DNA from: Delphinapterus leucas
Lineage: Eukaryota; Chordata; Mammalia; Artiodactyla; Monodontidae
Length of the DNA stretch: 64,000 nt
Direction of reading: 5' to 3'
Assembly (NCBI RefSeq): GCF_002288925.2
Contig: NW_022098069.1
Span: 75,665,670-75,729,669, forward strand
The position numbers were made by a program, and so were the translations under genes. Shown piece by piece: positions 33,702 to 46,664 of this stretch (positions are counted from its first letter, which is position 1; the number at the start of each line of letters is the position of its first letter). The notes under the pieces were generated by a model. It was not told the DNA's origin and ran no database searches. It saw nothing but the letters and a program-made list of their open reading frames with translations.

Positions 33702-34400
33702 ATTACTATACAAAAATCAGTTGCATTTCTATACACTACCAATAAACTATTGGAAAAAGAAATTAAGAAAAGTGTCCCATTTGAAATATCATGAAAAAGA
33801 CTAAAATGCTTAGGAATAAATTTTACCAAGGAAGTATAAGATCTGTACACTGATACTATATATATGTATATAAGTATATATGTACACACAGACATATATA
33901 ATGAAATGCTATTCAGCTTTGAAAAAGAAGGAAACCCTACAATTTGCAAAATCATGGATGAAGCTGGAGGGCATTATGCTAAGTGAAATAAGCCAGACAG
34001 AGAATAACAAACACTGCATGGTATCAGTTACATGTGGAATTTAAAAATAAACATCAAATAGAATGGTGGTTACCAGGGGTTGAGGGGTATGGGAAATAGG
34101 GAGAGTTTAAAAAAACGTTACTAACTTTTAGCTCTAAAATTAATAAAGTCTCAAGATTTAGTATATAATGTGTTGACTGTAGCTGATATTACTGTATTGC
34201 ACAATTTGAATTTGCTAAGAGAGGAAAATTTAAGCGTTCTTACCAAAAAAAAGAGTTAAATACATAAGGTGATGAATGTGTTAATTAATTAACTCAATGG
34301 TGGAAATCCTTTTACAATTTATACTTATATCAAATCATCACTTTGTACACATTAACATAATTTTATTTGTCAATTATAGCTTAATAAAGATGAACAAATA
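33702..34400 (+). mobile_element. older LINE-1, 5'-truncated and internally deleted
   Basis: 'aaatcagttgcatttctata' and 'ggaataaattttaccaagga' come from mid ORF2. After a TA-rich stretch (33855-33895) the text jumps to the ORF2 end, 'atgaaatgctattcagcttt' and 'gaagctggagggcattatgc', then a 3' UTR. The jump marks a large internal deletion. The A-rich end is near 34400. This subfamily differs from the CHR-era L1 at 12208. Confidence 0.8.
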
Positions 34401-35205
34401 TTACTGAAATGTTGTTAGGTTAGAAATAATCTCTTAATAGCCATTTATAGCAAAATTTATCCTATTATGATCCTGTCATATGATGAACTCAGGTCATATT
34501 TTCAATAACAACTTCTAATGTTTATTTCCTTTGAGAATTTTAACACACAATTTTGGGGTATGTATTAAGCATTTACATGTCTATAATCTGGAGGAGGATG
34601 ATTCTGTTCAGGAAGTTGTTCTCATTTGCTATGTGCATTTCAAAATGAGATTCATACTCCCAGTTATATTCATTCTCAGGAAATGATTTATGAATAAACA
34701 TTGCTTAAGAGGCAGACAAAGATAGGTGACAGTACAAGACCTGATTCTGTAAAGCTCTTTTATATCTTCTCTTGTTTACAAGAAATTGTAGCTCTATAAT
34801 GTTAAAAATTATGCAGTGTATTTTTCTCAGGGGACAAATGGATTAGAGTTCATTTACTCTGATTTTCAATTCTGGGATAAATGTTGCCTCTTATTTTCAG
34901 GCTAGCTGAGTGAAATGGTGGTTCATTTTTCATGGACATTTTACTTAGTAGAATTAAATACAGTAGATGAAACACATTTACCAAGAATACAGGATTATTC
35001 CACTGTAGATTCCATGCACATGGCTTCAATTAGTCCCCACCTCAGTACAAAACACCTTTGGAAACTTAAATTTGACTGTGTCCACTATTCCTATTATATT
35101 CAATTAAGGGCTTAAAAATATGAATATTTGAAATTCTGTTTTGTCCTCTAGTATGTACCAGTGTAACTCTGAAACTGAAATTTCTATCCCTTTGTGCATA
35201 CTGGT
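34401..35205. other. AT-rich stretch, no gene seen
   Basis: Unique sequence. A 66-codon plus frame at 34915-35115 is unrecognised. Confidence 0.45.
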
Positions 35206-35209
35206 TATC

Positions 35210-35520
35210 TCACCCAGAATGCGTTTGCCCCATCCCTCCCTTTTTTTTTACTCCCTAAAGCCTTTGTAAGCCATGTCCATGGCTTAAAAATCATATAATT
35301 TAATATCTTTTTTGCCTGTTTAATGGCATTTCTTATGGTTCTAAGTTAACTCCAGGATTTAGTGTTCTCCTTATATTTATATTGATATTTCTACTTAATT
35401 TCAAGTCTGTTTGTTTGCTAGCTCCTGTAACTTTTATTTCAGTTTATTCTCCCGTAACGATATCTGGCTTGTGCATGCGAACCCCCAGTAAATATTTGTT
35501 AATTAATTGATTTTCATCAC
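35210..35520 (+). repeat. possible L2 LINE 3' end
   Basis: The order 'tctcacccagaatgcgtttg', 'tttgtttgctagctcctgta', then 'ccagtaaatatttgttaatt' follows the L2 3' end. Heavily diverged. Confidence 0.45.
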
Positions 35521-38340
35521 TTTTTTTGATTAAAAAAATAGGGATTTGAATATAAGAAATTTATCAAGTTCAGAATGTGTAAAAAAGGTTGGTTGATTGG
35601 GGAATTTACCACAGTTCAGGCTCAAGACTTCAGCTTGCCTGGGTAGAAACTCAATCTTGTCTAGGTCTGAGATTTAACTAGAATCCAGTTGATTCACTTT
35701 GACTAAACTGAGAAGAGGCAGGGATATATGAACTAGAATTCAAATTACTAATTTGTATTGAGAAATAAATGTGTTAGATGGATCAGACATCTGACTCTAT
35801 TTCTTGTGGTGTCTTCTCCTCTAGAGAGTGTTCAGTGCACAATGTCATAGTGTCCTTTTTATGTGCTACAGTTGCTGAATGAGCCTCCATATTACTGACA
35901 CTGTCTATCTTTGGCTAAGCCAATATTTTATTTCCTTAGTTCTAAGCTACTAGGATTATAAGAGGCACCAAAGCTTTAGTAGTATCTTCATGGGGAAAAT
36001 AAATAAAGAAGAGGAAAAGGAAGAGAGACATGAAATATATGTTCTAATTTAAAAACACATCTAGATTGTAATAAAATTAAAACTTTGGGGAAGAATGTTC
36101 TGTTTCAGTCTAAGGCAAACATTGATCATTAATCAGGTTTCTCTAAATTCTTGTTGCTCTGGTAATAATACTTTTTTTTTTTTTTTTTTTTAATAACAGA
36201 AGCTGCAGGTGTCCCATGGTTTAACTCACATAAGAAAATAGTATTTTCTTTAAGCTTTTTGGGGCATGTGATTGTTGAGCCCCATTTTTTTACCTAACAT
36301 TAGCTGATAATGGCCACAAATATAAGTGTACATAGTTTTAAGTGATAAATTATTATTATCCATTGTTTTCTGTAGTCCTTCTGCTATACTGAAGTTTCAT
36401 AATTTTGGAATAAAACATTTTATATTCTCCATATCATGAAAGAGGTTTCATATTGACAGTATGCATCTTTGGATTTGCACAGCAGCCCTTCACATTTAGC
36501 CAGTATGTTGTTAAGATTCTGTAAGTCTCCCTTCACTTAACAAGAGAAGGGTATTACTTTACATCAGAATCTAGTTTACCGTATTTACCTTAATAAGTAT
36601 TTTTAAAAAATATTTCCTTAAAATTCAATAGAGATTTTTTACTTACAACTACTACATTCTGGGTCAAAGAGAGCACTGAGTTTAGAATTAATTTATTTCA
36701 ATTTAAATACTATCTCTCCAGTAACAATACTGTTATATATAAAGCCTAAGGAAATGACCATCCAGCCCTGATTGCCAAATATAAGAAAAAAATACTCCAC
36801 TTTGAATTATATTGTAAAAAACTATGTTAAATAGCATTAAAAACATTAATTTAATGCTTTATATAATAATATCAGAAAATAATATACTAGTTTTCAATAA
36901 AATTTAAAGAACTGGATTAATTGCAGAGAGTTTGACTCTACCATTCTATATGTTCCTCTTGACAACTGTCATTTGCCATTAGATAATTTATTTACTTTTC
37001 CACTTCCTTGCACTTTCAGCATTCATGCTTTTGCAGAAGAAAAGGAATTTCTAGAGTCAGTCAGTTTTTTTAGTAGATTTTCGAGATTATTAAAAAAACA
37101 AAACAAAAACAGCAACAAAAAATCTTGCTCTTTCAATGTTAAGGAACACGAGTACACTGATCTGTTATTTATCCAGTCAGGGAGCTTTTAGTCTTCCCAT
37201 TCCAAATTATGTTATCTACTCTCTATGCTTTTTTCTGTCTTTAAGAAGGATAGGCTGTATATACTTAGTAAGAAGGTTTGATATATATTGCAAATTTACT
37301 AACACTTCTACTTTTGTGTGATTTTTTTGCTTTCTTTTAAATATCATAAAATAATGTGAAAATAATGAAAATCTCAAAAAATTTTCAATTGTTACATAAT
37401 AAAACTATGTTTCTCCATCTATATTTCATACTGGTTAAGTAAGTAAAATAGATTTTTTTTTCAAAGAAAAAGACATGGATGTAGACGCTGTTTCTGGGAC
37501 TTTCTAGCTGTTTAAATACAGTAAAATCATGTAACCTTCTTGAGAATGTATAAATTTGGAATAATTTACACTTACATTCATAGATAATTGTTGGAATAAT
37601 TTGTGAAATCTAAAGGTATACACATATTCAAGGTAAATTTTTTGGTTGTAGTTTTATCTTTTCAATAGAGTTGATGTCATTTCTTGTTCTATTAGGAACA
37701 TTTTCCATCTATATATTTATTTCTCACATGTAAGATTTTTGCAATGCCATGTTACTAAAGCTTGTTTCCTGAGAGTGCAAAGAAAGTCTGGTTTTTGATC
37801 TTACCAAGTGTGCTCTGAGGATCAATCTAGATTTAAGGCCGTGCTGCAAGAGATAAACAAATGTCCTTTTATCAATGGCTTTATTAACAAAACTGTCCTA
37901 CAGGTTTGTCTCTAAAACATTTGAATCCCTCTTTAATCAGCAGAACAAAATATCAATAGTTTCGTCATCCGTCATAGGATTCAGTGTAGGATTGACTTTG
38001 AATCATCACTTGCCAAGGGCTTAACAGGGTCACCTGATACTTTGCTCCACCACACATGTTAACTACACATTTATTTAGGCTCTCTATTGACTGCAAACAG
38101 TGAGTAATGTGAAGGAACCATTTTATTTCAGTTCTATGAGAAGTGCTTCCTTCATCACTACTCTGTAATACATAATGCAAGTCAGATTAAAACCTAAGTC
38201 ACTCCTGAGAAGAAGAAAGTAGGAAAGAGAGGGAATCTGTGCTCTGCAATTGTCTGATGGACTTCCAAAATGTTCCTTTGAGTTAGGTGTTGGTATGCCC
38301 ATTTTATAAATGAGATATTAAAAAAACTTACACACAGTAT
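35521..38340. other. AT-rich stretch, no gene seen
   Basis: 2.8 kb of unique sequence with a poly(T) run at about 36172-36192. Short frames (72 codons at 36973-37191 plus; 71 at 37965-38180 minus) have no motif. No repeat is assigned. Confidence 0.45.
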
Positions 38341-38341
38341 A

Positions 38342-38588
38342 TGGGCTCTCATGGACAGAATGGCCCCAAAGAGGTCCATGCCCTCATCCTTGGAACCTGA
38401 ATATGTTATATTACATGGTAAAAGGGACTTTGCAGATGTATTAAGGTCACAGACCTTAAAATATGGAGATTATCCTGAATTATCCCGGTGGGCACAATCT
38501 AATCATATGAATCCTTAAAAGCAAAAAAAATGTTCTTTAGCTGAAGGCAGGAGAGATGAAACAGAAAGAGAAGTCAGATTTGAAGAAT
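38342..38588 (+). mobile_element. MaLR-type (MLT1-like) LTR, 5' half
   Basis: 'cttggaacctgaatatgtta', 'acatggtaaaagggactttg', 'gagattatcctgaattatcc' and 'gggcacaatctaatcatatg' correspond block for block to the 5' half of the LTR at 30727. It stops after about 245 bp, so the 3' half is lost. Confidence 0.82.
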
Positions 38589-38892
38589 GTATCACTATGT
38601 CATGGCACTCATTCTAGCCTTATTAATGGCATTTAGTGTATTCTTTACTGAAATTATTAGTTTCCATAATTTTATCTTTATGTTGAAAGTGAAAATGATT
38701 TCATGGAAAAGGGAACACCTTATTCAAAACTTCATGATCTATAGCATTAGCTAAATTTTCAGATTCAATACATGCAAATATTTGTTTAAAAAATGTTCTA
38801 CACGCACTTTTGCAAAGAGTCTGCAAAACAAACGTCCATTTGAACATCCTAACCATATTTTGCAATACCTTATTTTAATATGTCACTATCAG

Positions 38893-38939
38893 TTATATAT
38901 GTGTGTATATATATATATTATATATAGAGAGAGAGAGAG
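38893..38939. repeat. compound (TA)n-(GA)n microsatellite
   Basis: Alternating TA/TG units pass directly into about seven GA dinucleotides. Confidence 0.95.
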
Positions 38940-38964
38940 CGAGCACACTCACATGGGCATAAGT

Positions 38965-39440
38965 GTGAAGCTTCTGGATCAGAGAAAACAGTTTATTACT
39001 CATACAGTAGCATTTTGTGTCAGGTCCCCATATTCCAAATTCCCACAAGGTGACTGACTTAGGATCATATTTCATCTGCATATGTAGTTGGTTTACATTA
39101 CAGGAGAGCAACCCCCAAACTATGAGACTATGAGCTTATATAGGTGATTCTGGCACACCTGCCCCTTCCCTCCCCCACCTCTCCAGAGAAGGACTTAATT
39201 CCTCTTTAATGTAAACAAACTTTCCAAGGATGGGAGGCGAAAGTTTTTGTCTTTATTTATGGAAGCAAATGTCTCTGGGTAGACATCTTTAAACCTCTGT
39301 CTTCCCAGGCCATTGCTATTCAAACATTTCCCTTGATTAGAAGTCTTGGACCATGCAAATCATGAAATATTCATAGAAAAATTCTCTTTCAACACACAGT
39401 CATCCTGAAAATTAATAAACATTCCCAATTATTGCTTGCA
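38965..39440 (-). repeat. possible ERV-type LTR, antisense
   Basis: The plus-strand text 'agagaaaacagtttattact' is the complement of 'agtaataaactgttttctct', an LTR-like poly(A) signal context. The following 450 bp is GC-richer than its flanks. No TG...CA ends or duplication were found. Weak. Confidence 0.3.
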
Positions 39441-40395
39441 AAACTAATCAGATCACCTTATCTATTTTACATGTCCCCAAATCGTTTTTCTAGTTCAAAT
39501 ATTCTTCCAAATCTCCATGCTTAAGTTTAATATTTGCTCTAGATTTTTAGCATACTAATTTTATACACTACAACCCCACTCTAATGTGATAACTTATATA
39601 CAAAAATTAATCACGTGAAATATGGCTTTGCATTACTGTTGGGTTTAGGAAAAGATTTCAAACCTCAGTTGCTGTGAGTTCTGAGGGCCCGCTTGCATTT
39701 TTCAAAACCACCTTAGGTCCACCTACACTTTGGTCCTTTCTGGAAATGGAATCTGCTCCAAGTTAAATATTAGCATGGATGATTATGGGTCCTCTGACTG
39801 GTCAGAAAGTCTAGGAAGTGATTCCAGAAATCTCCCAGGTGGTGCATAACTGTTTTATTGTCACTATCTGACTCTATAGGGCTAAGACTAAACTGGGTTA
39901 ATGACAAGTAGAATTATCTCCATAATTTCTGAGACAGTAAATATTTTGCCCCTGAAAAAAAATCTCCCTCCCATTCCCAGAACTCTCAAATTTAAAAGAA
40001 AGTAAGAACTTCAACCTACGTGTATCAATCAGGGTAGCCAGAGAAACTTAAATTATATTTACAATAACTATACTATTTATTTGGTCAAAACTTTATACTT
40101 TTTTAAACATGATTTTTCTTTCATTAAGAAATAATATAAAGATGGAAAGGTCAGACTTTTTAGTCACTCAAAAGGTTTGAACATGAAAACCTCCTATCAG
40201 AGATGACACAATATTTTTCTAGCATCAATTATTTCATATGATTTACATATTTGAAATACAAGACAGATCCATTTTATTAGCACATACGCCACTTTTACTT
40301 AATATTCTATGTATACTTGTTCCACAACAGGGTTGATAGTGCTTAAATTAATGCTCTTCTATTTAATGTATACTTGTAGCCTTCCTTTCTCTTTG
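39441..40395. other. unique stretch, no gene seen
   Basis: No repeat or gene recognised. 39640-39960 is less AT-rich than its flanks but shows no frame or motif. Confidence 0.45.
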
Positions 40396-40408
40396 CTATG
40401 CTACTTTT

Positions 40409-40612
40409 TTTTTTTTTTTTGCGGTACGCGGGCCTCTCACTGTTGTGTCCTCTCCCGTTGCGGAGCACAGGCTCCGGACATGCAGGCTCAGCGGCCATGG
40501 CTCACGGGCCCAGCCGCTCCGCGGCATGTGGGATCTTCCCGGACCGGGGCACGAACCCGTGTCCCCTGCATCGGCAGGCGGACTCTCAACCACTGCGCCA
40601 CCAGGGAAGCCC
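40409..40612 (-). mobile_element. CHR-type tRNA-derived SINE, antisense, clean copy
   Basis: Full-length reverse-strand CHR-2-like SINE with an uninterrupted poly(T) tail complement and very few private changes (for example GTGTCC for GTGGCC). The target duplication TGCTACTTTT is at 40399-40408 and 40619-40628. The few bases between the SINE head and the right duplication suggest the duplication could be a little longer with mismatches. It looks like one of the youngest insertions here. Frames of up to 106 codons across it are SINE translations. Confidence 0.95.
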
Positions 40613-40628
40613 AGCACTGCTACTTTTA

Positions 40629-42980
40629 ATAATTCAAATATAATCTCCCCATTTATCACAGTCTTTTACTCCCTTAATATTATTAACTGTTAGAAGTAGT
40701 CATCTTGCCAAAGATTTAGTACATTTTTTATTTTATAATTTTATATAAAGCTTGATTATTAATGATACATTTAAACATATATCATCCCCCAGAAATAGTC
40801 CACAGCATGGTTAGAATGTATATATTTAAATAGTGATGCCTTATCACTGTATGAAGGTTGCGGTTTATAATAATCATACAAAAGCCAATAATGTATAAAA
40901 ATCAATGTTATTTTCATGTATTTTATTAGATGAACAATCAAACTTCAACATAAATTTTGAATTAAAAAATAATCGTTTTTTTTCTTCTAGAAAAAGTAAA
41001 CCTAGGGGTAATACAGATGAATGAGAATTTAAATATCAATTACCTTTTGATATAGTGCTTCATGGTGAAAAGCTTTACAACACTGTCTTCCGCCACCCTC
41101 CAAATGAGGTTATATTAAAAATGCTGATACAATATGCTTTTTTCAAAAACGTTGATGAACTCCTGTCATAATGCAAGAGATTCCCCAGTGGTGTTTAACT
41201 CAGTAAAATGACTGAAACCTCCCCGACCGACAGCAATGATGATATTTCCTCAGTAGGTGCCCTTTCACCCCTCTTTGAGTTTGAGAATCCTTCTGTCAAG
41301 CAACAAATGGCAGGAACATACACTTGGCTGTTGTGTGTTATGTGAGTGACAGCAAATATGTGGACGCCTGTTTTCTTGATTGCTTTTTCTGTTGTAGAGC
41401 ACAGTACCTGGGAATGCAATAGAAAGAATGTCTTTCCTATAATTAGAATGTATTTTAAATTTCTAGAATTATTAATCTATTGGATTCAAATTATTTTTAG
41501 GCGCAGGTTCAAACAGATGGCAGGCATATGGGAACGTTAGCCATTATCTTGGTCACATTTGGGAGTAGAGGATTTCAGGTACACGTTGTGACTCATCTTA
41601 TTCACTGGAAGATGATCAGACCAGAATTCTGCGTACAATGTGCTCTTTTAAATGAATTTGATCGCAGAAAATAAACCTGACAGGAAAACTTCCCAGCTGT
41701 TACCTCCAGGCCACCAGTTACTGTTAGAGACCGTAACTGTACAGCAAGTTCCTTTGGCTCCACTAGAAGTGGCTGTTTACGCATAGACTGTTGTTGATAG
41801 GTTATTTCTTTTTTAGATTATGACTTTTCTTCTTACTATTAAAAATCTGTAAACAATAAAAATATATCACTCAAAATAGTAATATGATTTCAAATAATTT
41901 AAAAATAGCAATGGGCATCACTGAATTGAAGTTTACATAACAATATCTTACCTCCTGCACTTTTTATACTTTGAATGTTACATATTTTTGAAGTGAGAGA
42001 ACTAGGAAACTGTTCTTTATTTCTGTAGAGCCTTAACATTTATCTGCCTATTTTTAGGTAGCTTAAAATGGGTAACTCTTGTTGAGAAACCATTGTATTT
42101 TTTTCTAGAACGATTTGGGCTATCAAACAAATAACTGGATTTATTTTAAATATTCTATTGTTTCCATAAAACCTGCTTTTAGATATGATAAAAGGTAAAT
42201 TTTTTATTGACTTGTTTAAGAAAATCATGTTTTGTATCCAAGAGCTTTGGAGAAATCTTGGTAATAACATCCATTGAGACCGATTTAAAATGTATGACAT
42301 TTAACTTGTCTTAGGTTCTCACTTAATGGAACAAAGAGGTTTTGCTTATTTAAAAATGTCAATACATTCAAACAATTTTGAACATAAGATAGATATATAA
42401 TTTTAATAACCATTCTTCTAGTATATAAAAACATATTCACATCAGAGTTACTGGAATAATCTTCTAAACCTATACTTTTCCTATTTCTCTAACTAGAGAA
42501 TAAATGAACAGAAAAATAATCCCTAAACATAAATTTTACATCATAAATATTAAAACTTAAACAGAAGTGTAGAACTCATAAAGACCCATAATAAAAGAAG
42601 AAAATTTAAGATATTTGATAAATTTAAATGTTACCGTTAGACAAAAATTATTAAATCATCTAGTCCATATTGCTTAAAAAAGTGTAGTAAGTGAAAAAGA
42701 GCAAAGAAGTACCCAGATCCCAGGTTTGAGCTTGTGAAACCGGCAGCCCTCAAAACATTTCTAACCTACACATAAATCAGATTATACATATTTTCTGGCA
42801 AACTAGGCTTAATGCCACCTTTATCTACCATTCCAAAATCATGTTAGAATATAAAGTGAGAGTAGTGCCCTCTTAAGGATCACCAAAAGTCCATATCAAA
42901 AAAGTAAACACACAAAAAGCATTATATCTTTTAGGAAACTTATGCTTTCTTATTAGAAATAAATTACTGGTATATGTTAC
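40629..42980. other. AT-rich stretch, no gene seen
   Basis: 2.3 kb without a recognised repeat. 41140-41790 is more complex and less AT-rich than the rest and could be a conserved non-coding element. The short frames there (74 codons minus, 64 plus, 60 minus) show no domain. Confidence 0.45.
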
Positions 42981-42984
42981 ATGT

Positions 42985-43120
42985 CATATTGCAAACTCCA
43001 TGAAGGCAGGATTTTTTTTTGGGTGGGGGTAGATATGTATATTTTGTTGATCGCTGCCTCTCCAGCACCTAGAACAGTGCCTAACACTGAGTGATGCTCC
43101 CTAAGTATCAGCTGACAGAA
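42985..43120 (+). repeat. L2 LINE 3' end
   Basis: 'aaactccatgaaggcaggat', 'tgatcgctgcctctccagca', 'cctagaacagtgcctaacac' and 'gatgctccctaagtatcagc' follow the L2 3' terminus in order. Confidence 0.8.
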
Positions 43121-44395
43121 TGCTATAGAGCATGGCATTGCAACAACTCTGAGGACCATGGCTCCAAACTAAGTCAGGAACTAGGTTATGACCATTTCTT
43201 CTATGAACATGTGAGGATTTCCTGGCAAAATGATCATGAGAACATTGTTGACTGCCTCTTTCTTGGTCAAATGATATTTGAAAAAATTCAGGATACTTCC
43301 CACAGGGACACTATGGTCAGGAAGTGAATCTTTTATGTTTTTGCATAGTTAGGGCATTCTACACATTTTACTGGGACCTGGGTCAAAGCCCAAGCCATGG
43401 ACATTACTGAATAATGAGAAACTACCTGAGCAGCATATTTATCTAGAGGTATTTCTTGGTATTTCAATCAGGAATGAGACTCAGATCCATAGACATGTTG
43501 TTCTAGGGATTGTAAACCCTGAGCAGCTCCTCTTATCTTCTGTCTGAAGATACTTATTTACATTCCAAATGGTAATATACCAGGGTTCTGTTCCCTTCTC
43601 TTGCAGAGGAGAGTTTGTTTGTATTAGGAGGCAAAGGCTTCTGTCCCTCTCTCAGGAGTGGAGGTGGAGTTGGCAGCTAGATCTTTATATGATCTTCAGG
43701 GTTCCGCTCCTGTGGTATGACCCACATATGTGTTAGGTTGTCCATCTGGCTCTCATTACATCACCCCAGACCTAGGAAATTTAGGGCAAAGGGAATGATG
43801 TAGTTTTAGCTCTAAGTAATTATTAATCTTTCCCTGTCCCAGAAATCTCAGGTATGCTTTAAGGATAATGCAAATAATTATAAATATTAAAAACTTATCA
43901 GCTACTGCATTAGCACTGACGGTATAGCTGTCTTTGACATACACATGAAAAAAATCTTTAGGGCATTTTAATAGATATCTTCACGATGTAATTCGGCTGA
44001 TGGATAATTGGGTAGGGGAAGCCTGTGCTAATCCATCCTCCCACCCTCCTGTTTTCCCTCCCTCACACACATTTCACAAGAGTGACCAGGCAAGCAAGTG
44101 GGAAGGAATCATTGACACCAGCTACTTATAAATGGAGGGCAAGGGGCAACCCCACATTTGCACCCTCTCCTTCCTCAGTCTGGATGTATTTTGGTTATCC
44201 GTAGAAAGCTCCAGGGTTTGCAACTTGCTAAAGCGTTCCCTCAAACACAGATGTGGACTGGGTAGACACGGTGCTTCCTTTGGTAATTTATTCATTCATT
44301 CAGCAAAAAATTGTATCCTTCATGTTTTTATTTTCATAAAAACATATTATGATGTTTGGGCATCGTAACGTACTTTAAGAAAGTTTTTTTAACTC
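43121..44395. other. unique stretch, no gene seen
   Basis: 43320-43800 is moderately GC-rich and might be ERV-derived but is not identifiable. A 'tttattcattcattcagc' run near 44288 resembles an L2 end. No gene is seen. Confidence 0.4.
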
Positions 44396-44399
44396 TCTC

Positions 44400-44830
44400 T
44401 GGCTGGAGAGAGACGACCCTTGCCAGGGCTAACTGCTTCTAAGAGACGGCAAAGGGCCCAGGCAGGATATGCAAACTAACCAGTCCAGAGCTTCTCTCCT
44501 CCATGTGGCCGTATACCTCAGGAGACAATATTCCTCTGCCTTAATCATGCCAGTGCTAGATACCAAACAACTAGGGACCATCCCTATAGCCCAAAGCCCA
44601 CTGAAATGATTCAAACTAGTCAGTCTTAAACTGTTCACCTTGCCCTGCCTTGTCTTTCCCAAGGAAAACCCAATAAAAGTTGCTGGACAAGCTCTCCCCC
44701 CGCTGCTGCTTCTGCTTCCTGAACAAAACCCAGTGTTCCTCTTATGGCCCTGCATGGCTAGTCATGCCTCTTGTTTCTAGGGGAGCTGTGAATAACAAAC
44801 TTCTCCTTCAATGGCGTTGACCTCTAAGTG
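44400..44830 (+). mobile_element. probable class I ERV LTR
   Basis: A GC-richer 430-bp unit with the layout of an LTR: U3-like 'cctccatgtggccgtatacc', a TATA-like AATAAAAG at 44672-44679, the pyrimidine-rich 'gctctccccccgctgctgct', a degraded poly(A) region 'gaataacaaacttctcc', and a U5-like end '...gtgtcatcactca'. No target duplication was found, so boundaries are approximate. Confidence 0.5.
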
Positions 44831-46200
44831 TCATCACTCAGTCACCTTTATAAATTAAGAAAAAGCAGAAATATTTCTATGCTATGGCTTTTATAACTGA
44901 AGCTACCTGTCCTGTTTTTTTCAGGACATAGGATATTCCTCTGGATATGTAACTGTCTTTTTCTCTCCCATCTGTGGTTTTACTATGGGACCTATTTTCC
45001 TCCTTCCTGCCTTTCTCCTTTCCTTCACTTTCTTCCTTCCCCTTCCTTTCTTTCTAAATATTGCTTTGGGTTTACTGAGCCATTTGAATCTGAGGATCAG
45101 GGTCGCTCTTAAATTATGGAAATTCCTGGTGCCAGACACTATAGTCTCTCCTTTAAGCAATGAAATTTCTCAGACTCTGGAGACTTCTAACTTTATAATA
45201 TTTTTATGGACGCAATTTTTCAGTGGTCTTTTCTAGTTTTGGAAAAGGAACTTCTATTTCATAGTTTTGAATCTTTCTTTGCCATGTATTGTGCCATAGT
45301 AATCTAGTATCTAGAAGATCCATTTTGAGTTTTTAAAACAAGGCAAAAGTTCAGAAGCTCAAGCATACTCTTTGCCAAACTTCTTTCAATTCTAAACAAG
45401 ACTATAATTGCAAGAATGAAGGTCCACAGATAGTTGGGGAAAAATTCATTTCCAGAATATAATTTTCCTGAAATAGTTTTTGTAAGAGTTCTTCAGTTTA
45501 ATGAACTCACATAATGTAATGCCTAAATTCCTATCTGAGTCATCTATTCCCATATTATACTTTCCCTTATCTATTGCAATTTTGATTTAATCAATATCAA
45601 CTATGTCCCTTTGACTTTAAGATGGTATTATTCAAACTCTGATGAATAATGCTCCTAAATTCTTAGTGATTAAAAAAAAAAAATCTGGCTAGGTAACCTT
45701 ACTACACATGGTTGGATATTTTCCCTGGAATTGCTACCATGGTCATGTGTTTGCTCATTCCTAGAGTGGCTACTTGGCACATACACAGGTTCACTGGGGA
45801 CAATGAAAAAAGGATCCCACATCATTCATATCAGTGGAGTTCTATGGAGAGACACAGGTAGATCTCTGGAGTTAATTATTAGTATGTATCAAAGGGTTTG
45901 GAGAAAATTAGTTGATGAAGGAAGCATTTTCCTGATTGATGAAAAAAAATTCAATTATGCTCATCTATTCTACTAGAAAGTTATGCAGTATATTGTGTAG
46001 TTCTTGATAAAAATAAAATGAAAGTAGAATGAAAATAAATCTAGAAGTTTTTCACAAACTTTGAGGAAAATGTTTAAAACCAGTACTTCTCTCATCTCAA
46101 ATACTCAAGAAATAACTTCTTCAACCTATCTTTGAGTTATCTGCTCAATGATTCATTCATATTATTAAAAAATATCTATGATCTGTACAAGGTAGTATAA
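44831..46200. other. unique stretch, no gene seen
   Basis: The open frames at 44921-45236 (79 minus, 83 plus) come from a pyrimidine-rich run (44998-45055) whose complement encodes an Arg/Lys-rich string. That is low complexity, not a gene. The rest is AT-rich. Confidence 0.45.
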
Positions 46201-46208
46201 GATAGTAA

Positions 46209-46266
46209 TTCAAAACAAATATAAGAACAAGCACAAATTCAAAGCAAACATAGGAACAAGCACAAA
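46209..46266. repeat. 29-bp tandem duplication
   Basis: Two adjacent copies (46209-46237 and 46238-46266) of a 29-base unit ending 'gaacaagcacaaa'. They differ at three positions, all transitions. Confidence 0.92.
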
Positions 46267-46357
46267 TCGATTCCAAAGCCTGATTTCAGACTTTCAGACT
46301 GCCTGAGATTTCCATCTTGGTGCTGGTACTTGGTGACCATATATCCCTGAATGACTT

Positions 46358-46650
46358 TTTTTCTTTTCTTTTTTTAATTATAGTTGCCTTACAGTACTAT
46401 GTTAGTTTCAGGTGCACAACATAGTAATTCACTATTTTTGTAGGTTATACTCCATATAAAGTTATTATAAGAGGTTTATGATATTCCCTGTGCTGTATAT
46501 AACACCCTTGTAACATTTATTTTATACCTAGTAGTTTGTACCTCTCAGTCCCCTTCACCTCTTTTGCCCCTCCCCTCACCCTTCTTCCCTCTGGTAACCA
46601 CTAGTTTGTTCTATCTGTGAATTTCTTTCTGTTTTGTTGTTTGTTTGCCT
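46358..46650 (-). mobile_element. LINE-1 3' end, antisense
   Basis: Poly(T)-rich start, then 'atgttagtttcaggtgcaca', 'taggttatactccatataaa', 'ctctggtaaccactagtttg' and 'gttctatctgtgaatttctt'. This is the complement of an L1 3' UTR and the region just upstream. Related to, but longer than, the copy at 3594. Confidence 0.82.
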
Positions 46651-46664
46651 TTTTAGATTCTGAA

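Noticed and set aside
40309..40693. Open frames up to 106 codons, both strands
   Set aside because: Driven by the GC-rich CHR SINE at 40409-40612. The same peptides occur at the other CHR copies.
44921..45236. Hydrophobic plus frame and Lys/Arg-rich minus frame
   Set aside because: Both come from one pyrimidine-rich low-complexity run.
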